From NCBI GenBank assembly GCA_944320015.1, contig CALUFO010000007.1, positions 62,001 through 126,000 of the forward strand: DNA of 64,000 nt, written 5' to 3'. This stretch comes from an uncultured Barnesiella sp. Lineage in GTDB: Bacteria > Bacteroidota > Bacteroidia > Bacteroidales > Barnesiellaceae. The position numbers and the translations under genes are program-made. This document shows positions 1 to 9,974 of the stretch, piece by piece. Positions within the stretch are counted from its first letter, which is position 1. Every line of letters starts with the position of its first letter. The notes under the pieces are model-generated. The model ran no database searches and was not told where the DNA came from. It was given only the letters and a program-made list of their open reading frames with translations.

Positions 1-748
1 CGGTGTTGGGTTTGTGGCCGATGGCCAAGAAGAACCCGTCGATAGGCAAGTCGTAGCGCTCTTCGTGGTCGGTATCTTTCCCTTTGACCAAGTGGACTCC
101 CTCCACACCGTTTTCGCCGAACAGCCCTTCGGCTTGGGTTTCAAACAAAATCTCGATATTGGGATTCTCGAAAACCCGCTTTTGCATGATATTGGAGGCT
201 CTCAGGTAGTTTTTCCGTACAATCAGGTAGACTTTGGAGGCGAGGTGCGATAGGTATTCGGCCTCTTCGCAAGCCGTATCGCCACCCCCGACTACGGCTA
301 CGGTTTTCTTCCGATAGAAAAATCCGTCGCAAGTGGCGCAAGCCGATACGCCCATTCCCGCATACTTGGCTTCGTCGGGGAGTCCCAAATATTTGGCCGA
401 GGCACCGGTCGAAATGATAACGGTATCGGCTTCTATTGTTTTCTCTCCATCGATGGTTATGCGATAGGGTTTTTGGGAAAAGTCGGCGGCGGTGGCGATT
501 CCTCGTCGTATATCGGCGCCGAACCGGCCGGCTTGTTTTTTCAAATCTTCCATCATGTCAAATCCCGATATGCCCTCGGGGTAGCCGGGGAAGTTCTCTA
601 CCTCGCTGGTGGTCGTGAGTTGTCCGCCGGGTTGCATTCCTTCATATAAAACCGGGGCGAGGTTTGCGCGTGAGGCATATATAGCTGCGGTATAGCCGGC
701 AGGGCCTGAACCGATGATGAGGCAGCGTATTCGTTCGTTCTTTTCCAT
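1..748 (-). CDS. trxB: Thioredoxin reductase, 3' end outside window
   Basis: NADPH-dependent flavoenzyme that reduces cytoplasmic thioredoxin. About 249 codons are present from the ATG at 748; the gene runs off the window at position 1. Visible motifs are the N-terminal FAD-binding GSGPAGYTAA, the redox-active CATC at residues 137-140 (the spacing expected for low-molecular-weight bacterial TrxB), and the NADPH-binding VVGGGDTACEEA. It lies 21 bp downstream of the LolA-like gene on the same strand and is probably co-transcribed with ftsK and lolA. The remaining C-terminal part, about 60 residues, is missing only because of the window edge. Identification is firm. Confidence 0.96.
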   Translation of the reverse strand, partial: MEKNERIRCLIIGSGPAGYTAAIYASRANLAPVLYEGMQPGGQLTTTSEVENFPGYPEGISGFDMMEDLKKQAGRFGADIRRGIATAADFSQKPYRITIDGEKTIEADTVIISTGASAKYLGLPDEAKYAGMGVSACATCDGFFYRKKTVAVVGGGDTACEEAEYLSHLASKVYLIVRKNYLRASNIMQKRVFENPNIEILFETQAEGLFGENGVEGVHLVKGKDTDHEERYDLPIDGFFLAIGHKPNT

Positions 749-769
749 AATTCCTATTTATTTGTGTGA

Positions 770-1411
770 TTAGCGTAAATCGATTAGTTCGGCTTGGGGA
801 TATTGTTTTTTGTCGAAAACGAATGTGGCGTCGGTAAAGTTTTGCCCGGTCGCATATTTCGACAGAACAATCGTGCAGTGTGTGCGGTCGCTGTAATCTA
901 TTTTGAACGAGCCGGGTATCGAAGTCGCCGTGTAGGTTGTGATTACGATACGCTCGATATTTGTCCCTTTCTTCTTGGGGGTAAGTTCGGTGACATGCTC
1001 TTGGTTGTTTGCCGATTTCAAGGCTTTGGCGTTGAAATTTTGTTTGTAGGTATCGATGAGGATATAGGGGTTGATAGCAGCGATTTCCTCGGGAGTAGGT
1101 TCGGTCAGATTCACCTCGTCGGTAGCCTTTACATAGGCCCATTGCAGTTTCCCGTCATACCATACGGTCATGGCCGGCGTTTCCCAATAGAATTTGTTCC
1201 CCGATAGTTTTATCGTGCCGTTTTGTTTCTCTATTGGTTCATCGAGCGCATTGGCGACGGTTAGGGAGAACGAGGCCAAGATGCCTCCCGATTGACGGAA
1301 TTTCTCCACGACTTTATCCAGTGTGACCGTGCCGGATTGAGCTTGCGAGTTCTCGATGTTTACCCACAGGAAGAGGGTGGCGAGATATAGAAGGATACGA
1401 TTTGTTTTCAT
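770..1411 (-). CDS. lolA: LolA-like outer membrane lipoprotein carrier protein
   Basis: 213-residue protein with an N-terminal signal peptide (hydrophobic residues about 5-24, likely cleavage after the AQA near residue 24). The rest is a single beta-rich domain with the pattern of the LolA family, including a segment like ETPAMTVWYDGKLQWAYVKATDEV that resembles the LolA region around 'WYDG...W.Y'. LolA carries lipoproteins through the periplasm from LolCDE to the outer membrane. The start codon overlaps the ftsK stop by 4 bp (ATGA), indicating translational coupling. Bacteroidales usually have lolA directly after ftsK, which supports the call. LolB was not seen in the window. Confidence 0.85.
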   Translation of the reverse strand: MKTNRILLYLATLFLWVNIENSQAQSGTVTLDKVVEKFRQSGGILASFSLTVANALDEPIEKQNGTIKLSGNKFYWETPAMTVWYDGKLQWAYVKATDEVNLTEPTPEEIAAINPYILIDTYKQNFNAKALKSANNQEHVTELTPKKKGTNIERIVITTYTATSIPGSFKIDYSDRTHCTIVLSKYATGQNFTDATFVFDKKQYPQAELIDLR

Positions 1412-3882
1412 TTCATTAATTCCAATTTATTTTCAAGAGCCATAATATCGGCGATTAAGACTTGACGGGGTTTCCCGCCTTCGCTCGGGCCCACGATTCC
1501 AGCCGCTTCCAATTGATCCATGAGCCTTCCGGCGCGATTGTATCCGATAGAGTAGCGCCGTTGCAGCGAGGAGGTGGAAGCCTGTCCCGACACGACTATC
1601 ATTTTGGCGGCTTCTTCAAACAAGGGGTCGCGGTTGATGACGTCGTTGCCGCCGCCCATATCACTGTCGGCATTTTTATATTCGGGCAATTCATAAGGTT
1701 CGGGATACCCTTGTTGCTTACTGATGTATTCACAGATTCGTTTCACCTCGGGGGTGTCGATAAAGGCGCATTGGATACGTTTCAACTCTCCGCCTTCGGT
1801 GAATAGCATGTCGCCACGGCCAATGAGTTGGTTGGCTCCGGGAGCGTCGAGAATGGTGCGGGAGTCGACCATTTGCATGACCCTGAATGCGATGCGAGCC
1901 GGGAAATTGGCTTTGATGTTACCCGTGATAACGGTTGTCGAGGGCCTTTGAGTGGCGATAACCATGTGGATACCCACGGCTCTCGCTTTTTGGGCGATGC
2001 GGGCGATGGGCATTTCCACATCTCGGCCAGCCATCATGATGAGGTCGGCGAACTCATCGATGATAACCACGATGTAGGGCATGAATTTATGCCCGTTGTT
2101 GGGGTTGAGTCGGCGGTGTATAAACTCCTCGTTGTACTCTTTGATGGTTCTTACATTGGCTTTGGCGAGCAAGGCATATCGGTTGTCCATTTCGATGCAG
2201 AGCGAGTTCAGTGTGGCGATGACCTTGTCGCTGTCGGTGATCACGGCTTTTTCGGCGTCGGGAAGTTTGGCCATGAAATGGTTCTCAATGACCGAATAGA
2301 TGCTGAACTCGACCATTTTGGGATCGACCAATACAAACTTCAATTGAGCCGGGTGTTTTTTGTAAAGCAGCGATGTGATAATGGCGTTCAGTCCCACCGA
2401 TTTACCTTGCCCAGTAGCTCCGGCCACCAGTATATGGGGCATTTTGCAGAGGTCGGCTATATAGACCTCGTTGGTGATGCTTTTCCCTAATGCCAGCGGC
2501 AGTTCATATTTGCATTCTTGGAATTTCTTGGAGGCGAGTACCGAGTACATGGAGACCATTTTGGGGTCTTTGTTGGGGACTTCGATTCCCACGGTTCCTT
2601 TTCCGGGAATAGGAGCGATGATGCGAATGCCCAGAGCCGACAGGCTGAGCGCAATATCGTTTTCAAGGCTTTTTATTCGGGCAATGCGTACTCCGGCCTC
2701 GGGTTTTATTTCGTAGAGGGTGACGGTGGGACCAACGGTTGCCGTAATGGAGCTGATCCCGATATTGTAATTTTTAAGTGTTTCGGTAATCAGTTTTTTG
2801 TTTGCGGCTTGTTCCGCCATGTTGATTTCCACTTCGCTGCTTTCCCGTTTGTCGAGCAAGTCGAATGTAGGTTGCTTGTAGTGCGACAACTCTTTTGTGG
2901 GGTCATACTCCTCCATGGGAGTTACTTGTGTGGCTAGTTCTTCGGTCTCGGCTGTTTCGATAACGAAATCGGGGTCACCGGTATCGAATGTTACCCGCTT
3001 TGCCGCCTCTTCGGCCGAGGGGGTGCTTTCCTCGATTTCTTCGGGGGTGGGTATCTCTTCGATAGGATCATCGGGATATTGTGGCAGGTCTTCTGTGTCG
3101 ACCGGTTCCGATTCGGTCGGTTCTTTCTGCTCGACCGACTCAATTTCTTCCGGGTTAGTTTCTGTTTTCGGGTTGTCGGTCTCGTCTGGTTCGCCAGCGG
3201 GTTGATTTGCCTTGTTCTTCAATGCTTGAATAGCTTTCCCGGTGAGGTTGACAGTCGACACCCGTCGAATGTAATCGATAGTTTTGACGCTCAAATGCAC
3301 CAGCAATATGATGGTGAGGGCGAATATGAAAAGAGCGGTTCCCCATGGCCCTATCCATGCGTCGAGCCATTGCGTGACATAGTAGCCGTGATAGCCTCCC
3401 AGATAAAGGAACGAGTCGTTGTCGCTGTACATGAAGAGGAATCCGAAGAAAAGCGACAAGACGATGATCGATAAAGCGCAACTGATAGTGAATCGTATCA
3501 TGCGGGGGTGTGCGACTTTCATCAATCGACGTCCCACCACATAGAGCCAAATGGCGACGATGAATGCCGATATACCCATCCAGCGGTTTATCATGAGGTT
3601 CGACAGATAGGCGCCAAAAGTTCCCGTCCAATTCTGTATCTCGTTCCCGACGGTCGAAAGTTCTCCCACCGACAGGTTTTCGATTTTGCTTTGGTCGATA
3701 CTCCCGGTAAAGAAAAACGAGATAAAAGATATGGCCATGTAAATGGAAAAAATCACGAGGATAATTCCAATGATAAAGTTGATGCGCTCGTTCTTGAATA
3801 TACTTTTGCGCTTCTCTTTTTCAACCGGAGTTTCTATGTTTGTCCCTTCGACTGGGTTATTTCCTTTTTGAACAGTAGTCAT
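1408..3882 (-). CDS. ftsK: DNA translocase FtsK/SpoIIIE
   Basis: 824-residue septal DNA pump used in chromosome segregation and dimer resolution. The N-terminal part, residues about 35-205, has four hydrophobic membrane segments. An acidic Pro/Glu-rich linker covers about 225-330. The RecA-like motor follows, with Walker A GATGQGKS near residue 485 and Walker B VVIIDEFADL near 605. The C-terminal gamma winged-helix domain (from about 755: DPLFEEAAKMIVVSGQAS...) is the DNA-orienting module. The linker is much shorter than in Escherichia coli, giving the shorter length usual in Bacteroidetes. It has its own upstream promoter (see 3918-3949) and overlaps lolA by 4 bp. Confidence 0.96.
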   Translation of the reverse strand: MTTVQKGNNPVEGTNIETPVEKEKRKSIFKNERINFIIGIILVIFSIYMAISFISFFFTGSIDQSKIENLSVGELSTVGNEIQNWTGTFGAYLSNLMINRWMGISAFIVAIWLYVVGRRLMKVAHPRMIRFTISCALSIIVLSLFFGFLFMYSDNDSFLYLGGYHGYYVTQWLDAWIGPWGTALFIFALTIILLVHLSVKTIDYIRRVSTVNLTGKAIQALKNKANQPAGEPDETDNPKTETNPEEIESVEQKEPTESEPVDTEDLPQYPDDPIEEIPTPEEIEESTPSAEEAAKRVTFDTGDPDFVIETAETEELATQVTPMEEYDPTKELSHYKQPTFDLLDKRESSEVEINMAEQAANKKLITETLKNYNIGISSITATVGPTVTLYEIKPEAGVRIARIKSLENDIALSLSALGIRIIAPIPGKGTVGIEVPNKDPKMVSMYSVLASKKFQECKYELPLALGKSITNEVYIADLCKMPHILVAGATGQGKSVGLNAIITSLLYKKHPAQLKFVLVDPKMVEFSIYSVIENHFMAKLPDAEKAVITDSDKVIATLNSLCIEMDNRYALLAKANVRTIKEYNEEFIHRRLNPNNGHKFMPYIVVIIDEFADLIMMAGRDVEMPIARIAQKARAVGIHMVIATQRPSTTVITGNIKANFPARIAFRVMQMVDSRTILDAPGANQLIGRGDMLFTEGGELKRIQCAFIDTPEVKRICEYISKQQGYPEPYELPEYKNADSDMGGGNDVINRDPLFEEAAKMIVVSGQASTSSLQRRYSIGYNRAGRLMDQLEAAGIVGPSEGGKPRQVLIADIMALENKLELMK

Positions 3883-3917
3883 ATTGCAAGGGGAAATGGC
3901 TGTTGAGAATTAATATA

Positions 3918-3949
3918 CAAAAGTAATGAAAAATTGTGATACCCCGAAA
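3918..3949 (-). promoter_or_regulatory. Promoter of ftsK-lolA-trxB
   Basis: On the minus strand TACTTTTG (3918-3925) matches the Bacteroidetes -7 consensus TAnnTTTG exactly; TTTC (3946-3949) is a 3-of-4 match to the -33 TTTG with a 20-bp spacer. It lies 35 bp upstream of the ftsK start. Confidence 0.65.
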
Positions 3950-3951
3950 TC

Positions 3952-5415
3952 CTATGAGTTTTTCCAGAAATAAGAGGTAAACAGAATGAGTATTGTAAAT
4001 AATTCGAGACGGCCTATGAGCATGATAAAGGAGAGCGTCCATTTCCCCAAATCGGGTATGAAAGCGTAGCTCCCGGCGGGGCCTGTGGCTCCGGCTCCCG
4101 GCCCCACGTTGCTGAGGCAGGACAGGGTGGACCCGAAAGACTCTTCGAACGTGAGACCCAAAGCCGACAGGATAATCGTGCCGGCGATGAGAATCATCAC
4201 ATATACGAGTATGAATGCCAATATTTTGGATACTATTTCGTGCGAGACTACTCTTTTGTTGACACATACCGGCAGTATGGCGCTGGGGTGTATGGCCCGG
4301 TAGAACTCGTTTCGGGTATTTTTGGCGAGAACTACCAGACGGTCGATTTTCGCGCCGCCCGCGGTAGAACCGGCGCACGCTCCGAAAAACATGAGCAGGA
4401 GGAATATGGTGGTAAAGAAAGGCCCCCATGCCACATAGTCGTCGCCGGTGTATCCTGTCGAGGTGATAATGGTCACCACTTGGAACAAAGACCGGCGGAA
4501 GGTTTCTTCGAAAGACCCGTTTTGCCCGGTGATATATAGCCCGGCGATAACCAGTATGGTCGCTCCTATGACAATGGCGGTGTACCATTTGGTCTCTTCG
4601 TTGTGCAACAATTTCTTGTAATCGCCGGTTACGGCTTTATATACCAAGGCGAAATTCATACCGGCGATGAACGTGAATATGGTCATCACATATTCGGTAT
4701 AGGCCGAGTTCCAGTAGTTTATACCGGCTTGTTTGGTAGCGAATCCTCCTGTGGCCATGATGCCGAACCCTTGGCAAATGGCGTCGAAAGGTTCCATAGG
4801 GCCCAAGCATAATAGCGTGCAGAGTATGATAGTGAGTATAATGTAGACGATCCACAGTTTTTTTGCGGTTTCGCCGATTTTGGCGCTCAATTTCTCGGTG
4901 GTTATACCGGTCGCCTCGGAGTTGAAAAGCAACAGCCCGCCTTGATGGTTGAGCATGGGGAGAACTGCGATAGTCAGCAGGATAATGCCCATACCTCCGA
5001 CGAAGTGCATGAAGCTGCGCCAGAAAAGGATACCGTGAGGCAGAATGTCGACATTGGGCATGATCGACGCTCCCGTGGTAGTGAATCCCGACACGGTCTC
5101 AAAAAAGGCGTCGGCTGCGCTCAAAGGATTAGGCATGAGGCAGAAAGGTAGCATGCCGAATATCGAGAAGAAAAGCCAGATAGAGGTCACAAGCAGGTAA
5201 CTTTCGCGTTTTCCTACTTCGTTACGGGCGTTTTTGAAGCATAGCAGTAGGAGGGTTCCGACGGCTGCCGTTATTGCGGCAGACTGGATAAACGCCGGCG
5301 CGTCGCTTTCGCCATAGATGAGAGCCACGACAAAGGGAACGAGCAGGAGCAAGGCTTCCATGCACAAGAGGATTCCGATAAATTTCAGTATGATACGAAA
5401 GTTGATTTTGGGCAT
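3952..5415 (-). CDS. trkH: Potassium uptake protein TrkH
   Basis: 487-residue inner membrane potassium-conducting subunit. Many hydrophobic segments run through the whole length, and the pore-loop-like glycine motifs of the Trk/Ktr family are visible (TVSGFTTTGAS near 115-125; ATGGFATKQAG near 220; TSTGYTGDDY near 310; SCLSNVGPGAG near 430), one per pseudo-repeat. It starts 11 bp after trkA ends, so the two form an operon encoding the membrane channel and its nucleotide-binding gate. The length fits the family. The region 3883-3951 between trkH and ftsK holds the ftsK promoter. Confidence 0.96.
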   Translation of the reverse strand: MPKINFRIILKFIGILLCMEALLLLVPFVVALIYGESDAPAFIQSAAITAAVGTLLLLCFKNARNEVGKRESYLLVTSIWLFFSIFGMLPFCLMPNPLSAADAFFETVSGFTTTGASIMPNVDILPHGILFWRSFMHFVGGMGIILLTIAVLPMLNHQGGLLLFNSEATGITTEKLSAKIGETAKKLWIVYIILTIILCTLLCLGPMEPFDAICQGFGIMATGGFATKQAGINYWNSAYTEYVMTIFTFIAGMNFALVYKAVTGDYKKLLHNEETKWYTAIVIGATILVIAGLYITGQNGSFEETFRRSLFQVVTIITSTGYTGDDYVAWGPFFTTIFLLLMFFGACAGSTAGGAKIDRLVVLAKNTRNEFYRAIHPSAILPVCVNKRVVSHEIVSKILAFILVYVMILIAGTIILSALGLTFEESFGSTLSCLSNVGPGAGATGPAGSYAFIPDLGKWTLSFIMLIGRLELFTILILFTSYFWKNS

Positions 5416-5426
5416 GGTTGTGTTTG

Positions 5427-6761
5427 TTAGTTAAATAGTTTCTCTATTTTATGGAGTGCCGTGTCGAGACAGAAGATGACCACATGGTCATTGGCTTGGA
5501 TATGGGTGTTACCGGTCACGATCATGCCATGTCCGTCGCGAATCAATCCGCCGATGGTTAAATCGGAAGGGAGTTTCAACTCTTTTACAGGCGCTTTGGT
5601 GATTTTGGAATTTTCCTTTGCGACCAATTCCACCACTTCGGCGTCGGAGAGGGCGAGACATTTGGAGGTTGAAGAGTCTTCGTCGAGCAGGAGCTGGAAG
5701 ATGCGACTGGCGGCCAGTAATTTTTTATTGATGATATTCCCGATATTCAATCGTTCGGCTGTCGAGATGAACTGAATGTTTTCGACTTCGGCGATCGTCT
5801 TCTTCACACCCAGCTCCTTGGCGGTCATACACGCCAATATATTGGTCTCGGAGCTGTCGGTGAGCGCGATAAAAGCGTCCATATTGCGAATGCCTTCTTC
5901 TTTCAACAGGTCTACGTTGCGGCCGTCGCCTTGAATGATGATAATGTCGTTCATGTATTCGGCCAATTTGTAGCTCTTTTGTTTGTCATACTCGATGAGT
6001 TTGATGTCTATGTTATGAGGCACATAGTTGGCTATGCGAATGGCGATGCGGCTCCCGCCCATGATCATGATTTTCTTGATTTCGGTTTCGGTCTCGCCCG
6101 AGAGTTCCTGAATTTCCCGTATATGTTTTGGTGTTGCGGTGAAGTAGGCGATGTCGCCAATTTTTATTTCGTCGTTACCTCTTGGGATAATGGTTTCGTG
6201 AGCTCGTTTAATCGCGGCTATGTGGAATTGGCTGTCGGCGGTTGTCAGTTCATAGAGTTTCTTGTTTAGGATTTTGGCGTTTTCGTGCAGTTTCACGCTC
6301 AGCACGACCAGTTCTCCATCGCATAGTTCAAACCAGTTGCGGGTCCATGTATGGTTCAATGCGGTGATAACCTCCTCGGCGGCCAGTTTTTCGGGGTAGA
6401 TAAGTTCGTTTACGCCCAATCCGTCGAAAAAGGCTTTGTTCTCGGGTAGCAGATATTCATAGTTGTCGACTCTCGCCAACGTTTTTTTTGCTCCTAATTT
6501 CGAAGCCATGGTACACGCCATGATGTTGCGTGTCTCGAATGGCATGACGGCGATGAACAAATCGGCTTTGTGAACTTCGGCTTGTTTCAGCGTTTTGAAA
6601 GTGGTGGGGTTGCCCACTACGGTCATGAGGTTATAATTGGCATCGAGTTCCCTCAATTTTTCTTCGTTGTTGTCGATGAGGATAATATCTTGCTCTTCTC
6701 GGGATAGGAGCTTTGCTAAGTGTGTTCCTACTTCTCCTGCTCCGGCAATGATTATTTTCAT
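5427..6761 (-). CDS. trkA: Trk potassium uptake regulatory protein TrkA
   Basis: 444-residue cytoplasmic regulator of TrkH with two tandem RCK units. The first Rossmann fold begins at residue 1 (IIAGAGEVGTHLAKLL, then an acidic IDNNEEKL for NAD(H) ribose). The second begins near residue 230, but its glycine motif is altered (IMIMGGSRIAIRIA). Each is followed by a TrkA-C domain (about 140-220 and 365-444). The duplicated architecture and length match TrkA rather than single-domain KtrA. It lies between dxs and trkH with short gaps (22 and 11 bp). Confidence 0.95.
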   Translation of the reverse strand: MKIIIAGAGEVGTHLAKLLSREEQDIILIDNNEEKLRELDANYNLMTVVGNPTTFKTLKQAEVHKADLFIAVMPFETRNIMACTMASKLGAKKTLARVDNYEYLLPENKAFFDGLGVNELIYPEKLAAEEVITALNHTWTRNWFELCDGELVVLSVKLHENAKILNKKLYELTTADSQFHIAAIKRAHETIIPRGNDEIKIGDIAYFTATPKHIREIQELSGETETEIKKIMIMGGSRIAIRIANYVPHNIDIKLIEYDKQKSYKLAEYMNDIIIIQGDGRNVDLLKEEGIRNMDAFIALTDSSETNILACMTAKELGVKKTIAEVENIQFISTAERLNIGNIINKKLLAASRIFQLLLDEDSSTSKCLALSDAEVVELVAKENSKITKAPVKELKLPSDLTIGGLIRDGHGMIVTGNTHIQANDHVVIFCLDTALHKIEKLFN

Positions 6762-6783
6762 AATGATATTTTTTGTTTGTCTG

Positions 6784-8700
6784 TTACCAATTACCGATAA
6801 TTGTCGAATAGATGCTATCCTCGTCTATACCGCAAAGTCGATGCAATTCCTGCACCGTTCCTTGTGCGATGAATTGGTCGGGGACTCCCAACCTTTTTAT
6901 GCGAGGAGAGTATCCGTTATCGGCCATAAATTCCAACACGGCACTACCGAATCCGCCGGTTATGCAACCATCTTCGAGGGTAATGATGCGTTTGTATTTT
7001 TTTGCTGCCTCGTGAAGTATTTCTTCATCGAGGGGCTTGATGAAAATCATGTCGTAGAGGGCGGCGTTTACTCCGGCCTCTCGGGCTTTTTGTATGGCTT
7101 TTTCGGCAACGAGCCCGATAGGTCCCACGCTCAGTATGGCCACCTCTTCTCCGTCATGAATTTTGCGTCCCTTGCCGATAGGGATTTCCTGCATGGGGCA
7201 TTTCCAATCGACTTGGCTGCCGTTGCCGCGGGGGTAGCGAATGGCAAATGGCCCCCGGTCGCTCAGTTGAGCTGTGTACATGAGGTGTCGCAGGTAATGT
7301 TCGTCCATCGGAGCCGCAATGGTCATGTGGGGAATGCAGCGGAGGTAACTGATGTCGAATACACCGTGGTGGGTCACCCCGTCTTCGCCTACCAGACCGG
7401 CGCGGTCTATGCAGAAGGTGACAGGAAGGTTTTGTATGGCGACGTCGTGTATTACTTCGTCGAAGCCTCTTTGCAGGAACGTCGAGTAGATGCTGCAAAA
7501 CGGTTGTAGTCCTTCTTTGGCCAATCCTGCGGCAAATGTTACGGCGTGTTCTTCGGAGATACCTACGTCAAATGACCTTTGTGGGAATCGCTCCATCATG
7601 AAGCAAGAGGAACTTCCTGTGGGCATAGCCGGGGTAATGACTGTGATTTTCTCGTTTTTCTCGGCCAGCTCGACCAATGTGTGCCCGAATACATCTTGGA
7701 ATTTAGGGGGCTTTTGGTCGTCGGTCGTTGTTATCCGGTTGCCGGTTTCGGGATTGAAACAGCCCGGCGCATGCCAAATGGTTGGTTCTTTTTCGGCCGG
7801 TGCGTATCCTTTTCCTTTGATGGTGCGCAAGTGGATTATTTTGGGGCCGGTCATCTCTTTTATATCGTTCAGCTTGTTGACGATATTAATGACATTGTGC
7901 CCGTCGATAGGCCCGAAATAGCGAATGTTCAAGCCTTCGAAGATATTTTGCTGTTTGGTGAGCAGCGCTTTCAGGCTGTTGTTGAACCGCAGAATCGCGC
8001 CTCGGTGGTCCTCGTCTATGAGATTGAGCCGGCGCAGGGTGCGGTAGGTATCGTAGCGCAACTTGTTATAGCCCCTCGAAGTGGTGATGTTGACCAAGTA
8101 TTCGTTTAGTCCGCCAACGTTATGGTCGATAGCCATGTCGTTGTCGTTGAGTATGATAATCAGGTTGTTGGGGCTTATAGAGGCGTTGTTGAGCCCTTCG
8201 AACGCCAGCCCTCCGGCAATGGCGGCGTCGCCGATAACGGCAATGACTTTGCGCTCTTTCTGCTCGTGTTTCAGTTGGGTGGCGATAGCCATGCCCAGAG
8301 CCGCCGAGATAGAATTGGAGGCATGTCCGGCGATAAATGCGTCATATTCGCTTTCGGCCGGATTGGGGAATCCGCTCAACCCGTTGAGTTTCCGGCAGGT
8401 GCAAAATTGATCTCTGCGTCCGGTCAGAATCTTATGTCCGTAGGCTTGATGACCTACGTCCCAAACGATGCGGTCATACGGCGTGTCGAACACATAGTGC
8501 AGGGCTACGGTCAACTCTACGGCGCCCATGCTCGACCCGAAATGACCGGGGTTGTGCGAAAGGGAATCGATCATGAAATGCCTGATTTCCTCACACACTC
8601 GGGGTAGCTCGTTGACCGGCAACTTCCGTAAATCGGCGGGAGAGTTTATTTGTTTTAGAAGTTCTATGTTGTCGAGTTCCATTGTCGTCGTTTTTTTCAT
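6784..8700 (-). CDS. dxs: 1-deoxy-D-xylulose-5-phosphate synthase
   Basis: 638-residue thiamine-diphosphate enzyme that condenses pyruvate and glyceraldehyde 3-phosphate, the first step of the MEP isoprenoid pathway. Motifs seen: [20 protein letters not shown] near residues 50-70; the thiamine/Mg motif [18 protein letters not shown] near 155 with the distal N of NDND (the third residue of the usual GDG is Ala here); and the transketolase central motif [15 protein letters not shown] near 440. The start ATG at 8700 is preceded by a small membrane gene 11 bp away. The order small gene - dxs - trkA - trkH suggests one transcript. Full length and intact. Confidence 0.97.
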   Translation of the reverse strand: MKKTTTMELDNIELLKQINSPADLRKLPVNELPRVCEEIRHFMIDSLSHNPGHFGSSMGAVELTVALHYVFDTPYDRIVWDVGHQAYGHKILTGRRDQFCTCRKLNGLSGFPNPAESEYDAFIAGHASNSISAALGMAIATQLKHEQKERKVIAVIGDAAIAGGLAFEGLNNASISPNNLIIILNDNDMAIDHNVGGLNEYLVNITTSRGYNKLRYDTYRTLRRLNLIDEDHRGAILRFNNSLKALLTKQQNIFEGLNIRYFGPIDGHNVINIVNKLNDIKEMTGPKIIHLRTIKGKGYAPAEKEPTIWHAPGCFNPETGNRITTTDDQKPPKFQDVFGHTLVELAEKNEKITVITPAMPTGSSSCFMMERFPQRSFDVGISEEHAVTFAAGLAKEGLQPFCSIYSTFLQRGFDEVIHDVAIQNLPVTFCIDRAGLVGEDGVTHHGVFDISYLRCIPHMTIAAPMDEHYLRHLMYTAQLSDRGPFAIRYPRGNGSQVDWKCPMQEIPIGKGRKIHDGEEVAILSVGPIGLVAEKAIQKAREAGVNAALYDMIFIKPLDEEILHEAAKKYKRIITLEDGCITGGFGSAVLEFMADNGYSPRIKRLGVPDQFIAQGTVQELHRLCGIDEDSIYSTIIGNW

Positions 8701-8711
8701 TTCACAGCCCT

Positions 8712-8891
8712 CTATTTATTTTGGCCTTCTTGTTTCCAGCGTTTGTAAAGAGGTACGAATACGATGATTCCCGAAGCGATAATGGCAAACAAGACTTGTC
8801 CGTCAATACCTCTTCCTCGAATCAGAAGAATACATAAAAATATCCATAGCAAGGCTATGCATGAAATACGGAACGTATTATATTTTCTCAT
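8712..8891 (-). CDS. Small two-helix membrane protein, unknown function
   Basis: 59 residues from the ATG at 8891 ([10 protein letters not shown]...). Two hydrophobic segments (about 9-24 and 30-46) are separated by a short basic-acidic loop RGRGIDGQ, and the tail [10 protein letters not shown] is basic and polar. An upstream in-frame ATG at 8966 would give 84 residues, but the -7 promoter element at 8944-8951 lies inside that extension, so 8891 is preferred. It is the first gene of the dxs-trkA-trkH run. I do not recognise the family; similar small membrane proteins occur beside housekeeping genes in Bacteroidales. It could instead be a non-functional reading frame, but position and composition favour a gene. 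Confidence 0.6.
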   Translation of the reverse strand: MRKYNTFRISCIALLWIFLCILLIRGRGIDGQVLFAIIASGIIVFVPLYKRWKQEGQNK

Positions 8892-8943
8892 GTCAAATTT
8901 CAGGTTTATCGATGCGTGTATTGTACGCTTTCGAGTCGACTTA

Positions 8944-8951
8944 CAAATATA
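8944..8951 (-). promoter_or_regulatory. -7 element for the dxs-trkA-trkH run
   Basis: Minus-strand TATATTTG, an exact TAnnTTTG match, 52 bp upstream of the small membrane gene. No good -33 TTTG is present at 19-21 bp; the sequence there is TTTT. Confidence 0.55.
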
Positions 8952-8997
8952 GATATTCTTTTGCAAGAAATAAAAATATTATGCCAAATTCACTAAC

Positions 8998-9025
8998 CGG
9001 TTGACGAGCCGAAGCGGTTGACGAG
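8998..9025. repeat. Short direct repeat CGGTTGACGAG
   Basis: Two exact copies of the 11-mer at 8998-9008 and 9015-9025, a period of 17 bp, upstream of the dxs run promoter. They could be paired regulator sites or chance. Confidence 0.4.
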
Positions 9026-9130
9026 AAAATAAAAACGATGTTTATAGGAGGCTGGGGGAGTGTGTGATGTGATTCTTGATGTTATGTAGTATGTTGGTTT
9101 ATAAGTTTTTAATTTTTAAAGATAAAGCAG

Positions 9131-9172
9131 CGACGGGCAAACCGAATCGTGCCGTATTCGGTTTGCCCGTCG
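9131..9172 (-). terminator. Terminator of the aromatic amino acid operon
   Basis: A perfect 17-bp inverted repeat (9131-9147 and 9156-9172) with an 8-nt loop, 16 bp past the tyrA stop. On the minus strand it is followed by CTGCTTTATC rather than an immediate U-run, so it is a strong hairpin with a weak tail. It separates this operon from the dxs run. Confidence 0.75.
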
Positions 9173-9188
9173 CAGATAGTTTGCGATG

Positions 9189-9962
9189 TCACTCGATATT
9201 TTTTCTCACCCGGGTGAGATACTCTTTCATTTTTTCGGAATCTTTTTGCTCGATGATGTCGAGCAGCGTCGAGAGTTGTTCTTGGATTTGCCGCACTTGG
9301 CCGGGCGTGTTGGGATTGAACAAAATTTCGGTCAGTAGGAAATCGTCTTCCGAAAGCAGGCCTCTTGCGATGTCCATGTGCTTTTTGAAAGTCGTACCGG
9401 GGGCGTCTTGATGTTTCATAATCGATGCGAAAACCAAAGTCGATGTGAAGGGTATCGAGAGCGAGTAGGCAATGGTCTCGTCGTGCTCTTTGAAACTGTA
9501 TTCAAAGATATTTAACCGCAATCGCTGGTAAACATCCTTGAAAAAGATTTTGCCCATGTGGTCGCCTTCGGTGATGATGATTGTATTTTGCGTGCTCAGG
9601 TCGCTCAGGTTGGCGAATGTGGGGCCAAACATGGGGTGTGTCGACACGAACGGATGCCTCGCCCGAGCGTAAAATTCGGGCAGGCCTGTTTTTACCGAAG
9701 CGATGTCGGAGAGTATTGTGTGAGCCGGCAAATAGGGGAGGGTGGCCTCGAATGCTTGGATCGTGTATTTCACGGTCGCGGCGTTGATGACAAGGTCGGG
9801 GGCAAATTCCCGAATCTCTTCCGGACGGGTCATTCGCAGGGTGTTGAAGGCAAACCGTAGCCGGAGGGGGTCTATGTCGTACAAGGCTACCTCGTGGTCG
9901 AAACTTAATACGTCGGCAAAGAAGGAGCCCATTTTCCCGGCGCCCAATATTACTATTTTCAT
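9189..9962 (-). CDS. tyrA: Prephenate dehydrogenase
   Basis: 257-residue NAD(P)-dependent enzyme converting prephenate to 4-hydroxyphenylpyruvate, the tyrosine branch. An N-terminal Rossmann motif ILGAGKMGSFFADVL is followed by an acidic strand end (LYDIDPLR). The catalytic-region pattern STHPMFGPTF at about residue 110 contains the conserved HPMFGP. The C-terminal helical part is short, and no ACT domain is present, so direct tyrosine feedback by that module is not expected. It is the last gene of the operon, 12 bp from the DAHP synthase gene. Confident on family. Confidence 0.9.
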   Translation of the reverse strand: MKIVILGAGKMGSFFADVLSFDHEVALYDIDPLRLRFAFNTLRMTRPEEIREFAPDLVINAATVKYTIQAFEATLPYLPAHTILSDIASVKTGLPEFYARARHPFVSTHPMFGPTFANLSDLSTQNTIIITEGDHMGKIFFKDVYQRLRLNIFEYSFKEHDETIAYSLSIPFTSTLVFASIMKHQDAPGTTFKKHMDIARGLLSEDDFLLTEILFNPNTPGQVRQIQEQLSTLLDIIEQKDSEKMKEYLTRVRKNIE

Positions 9963-9974
9963 AAATGACGTCTC

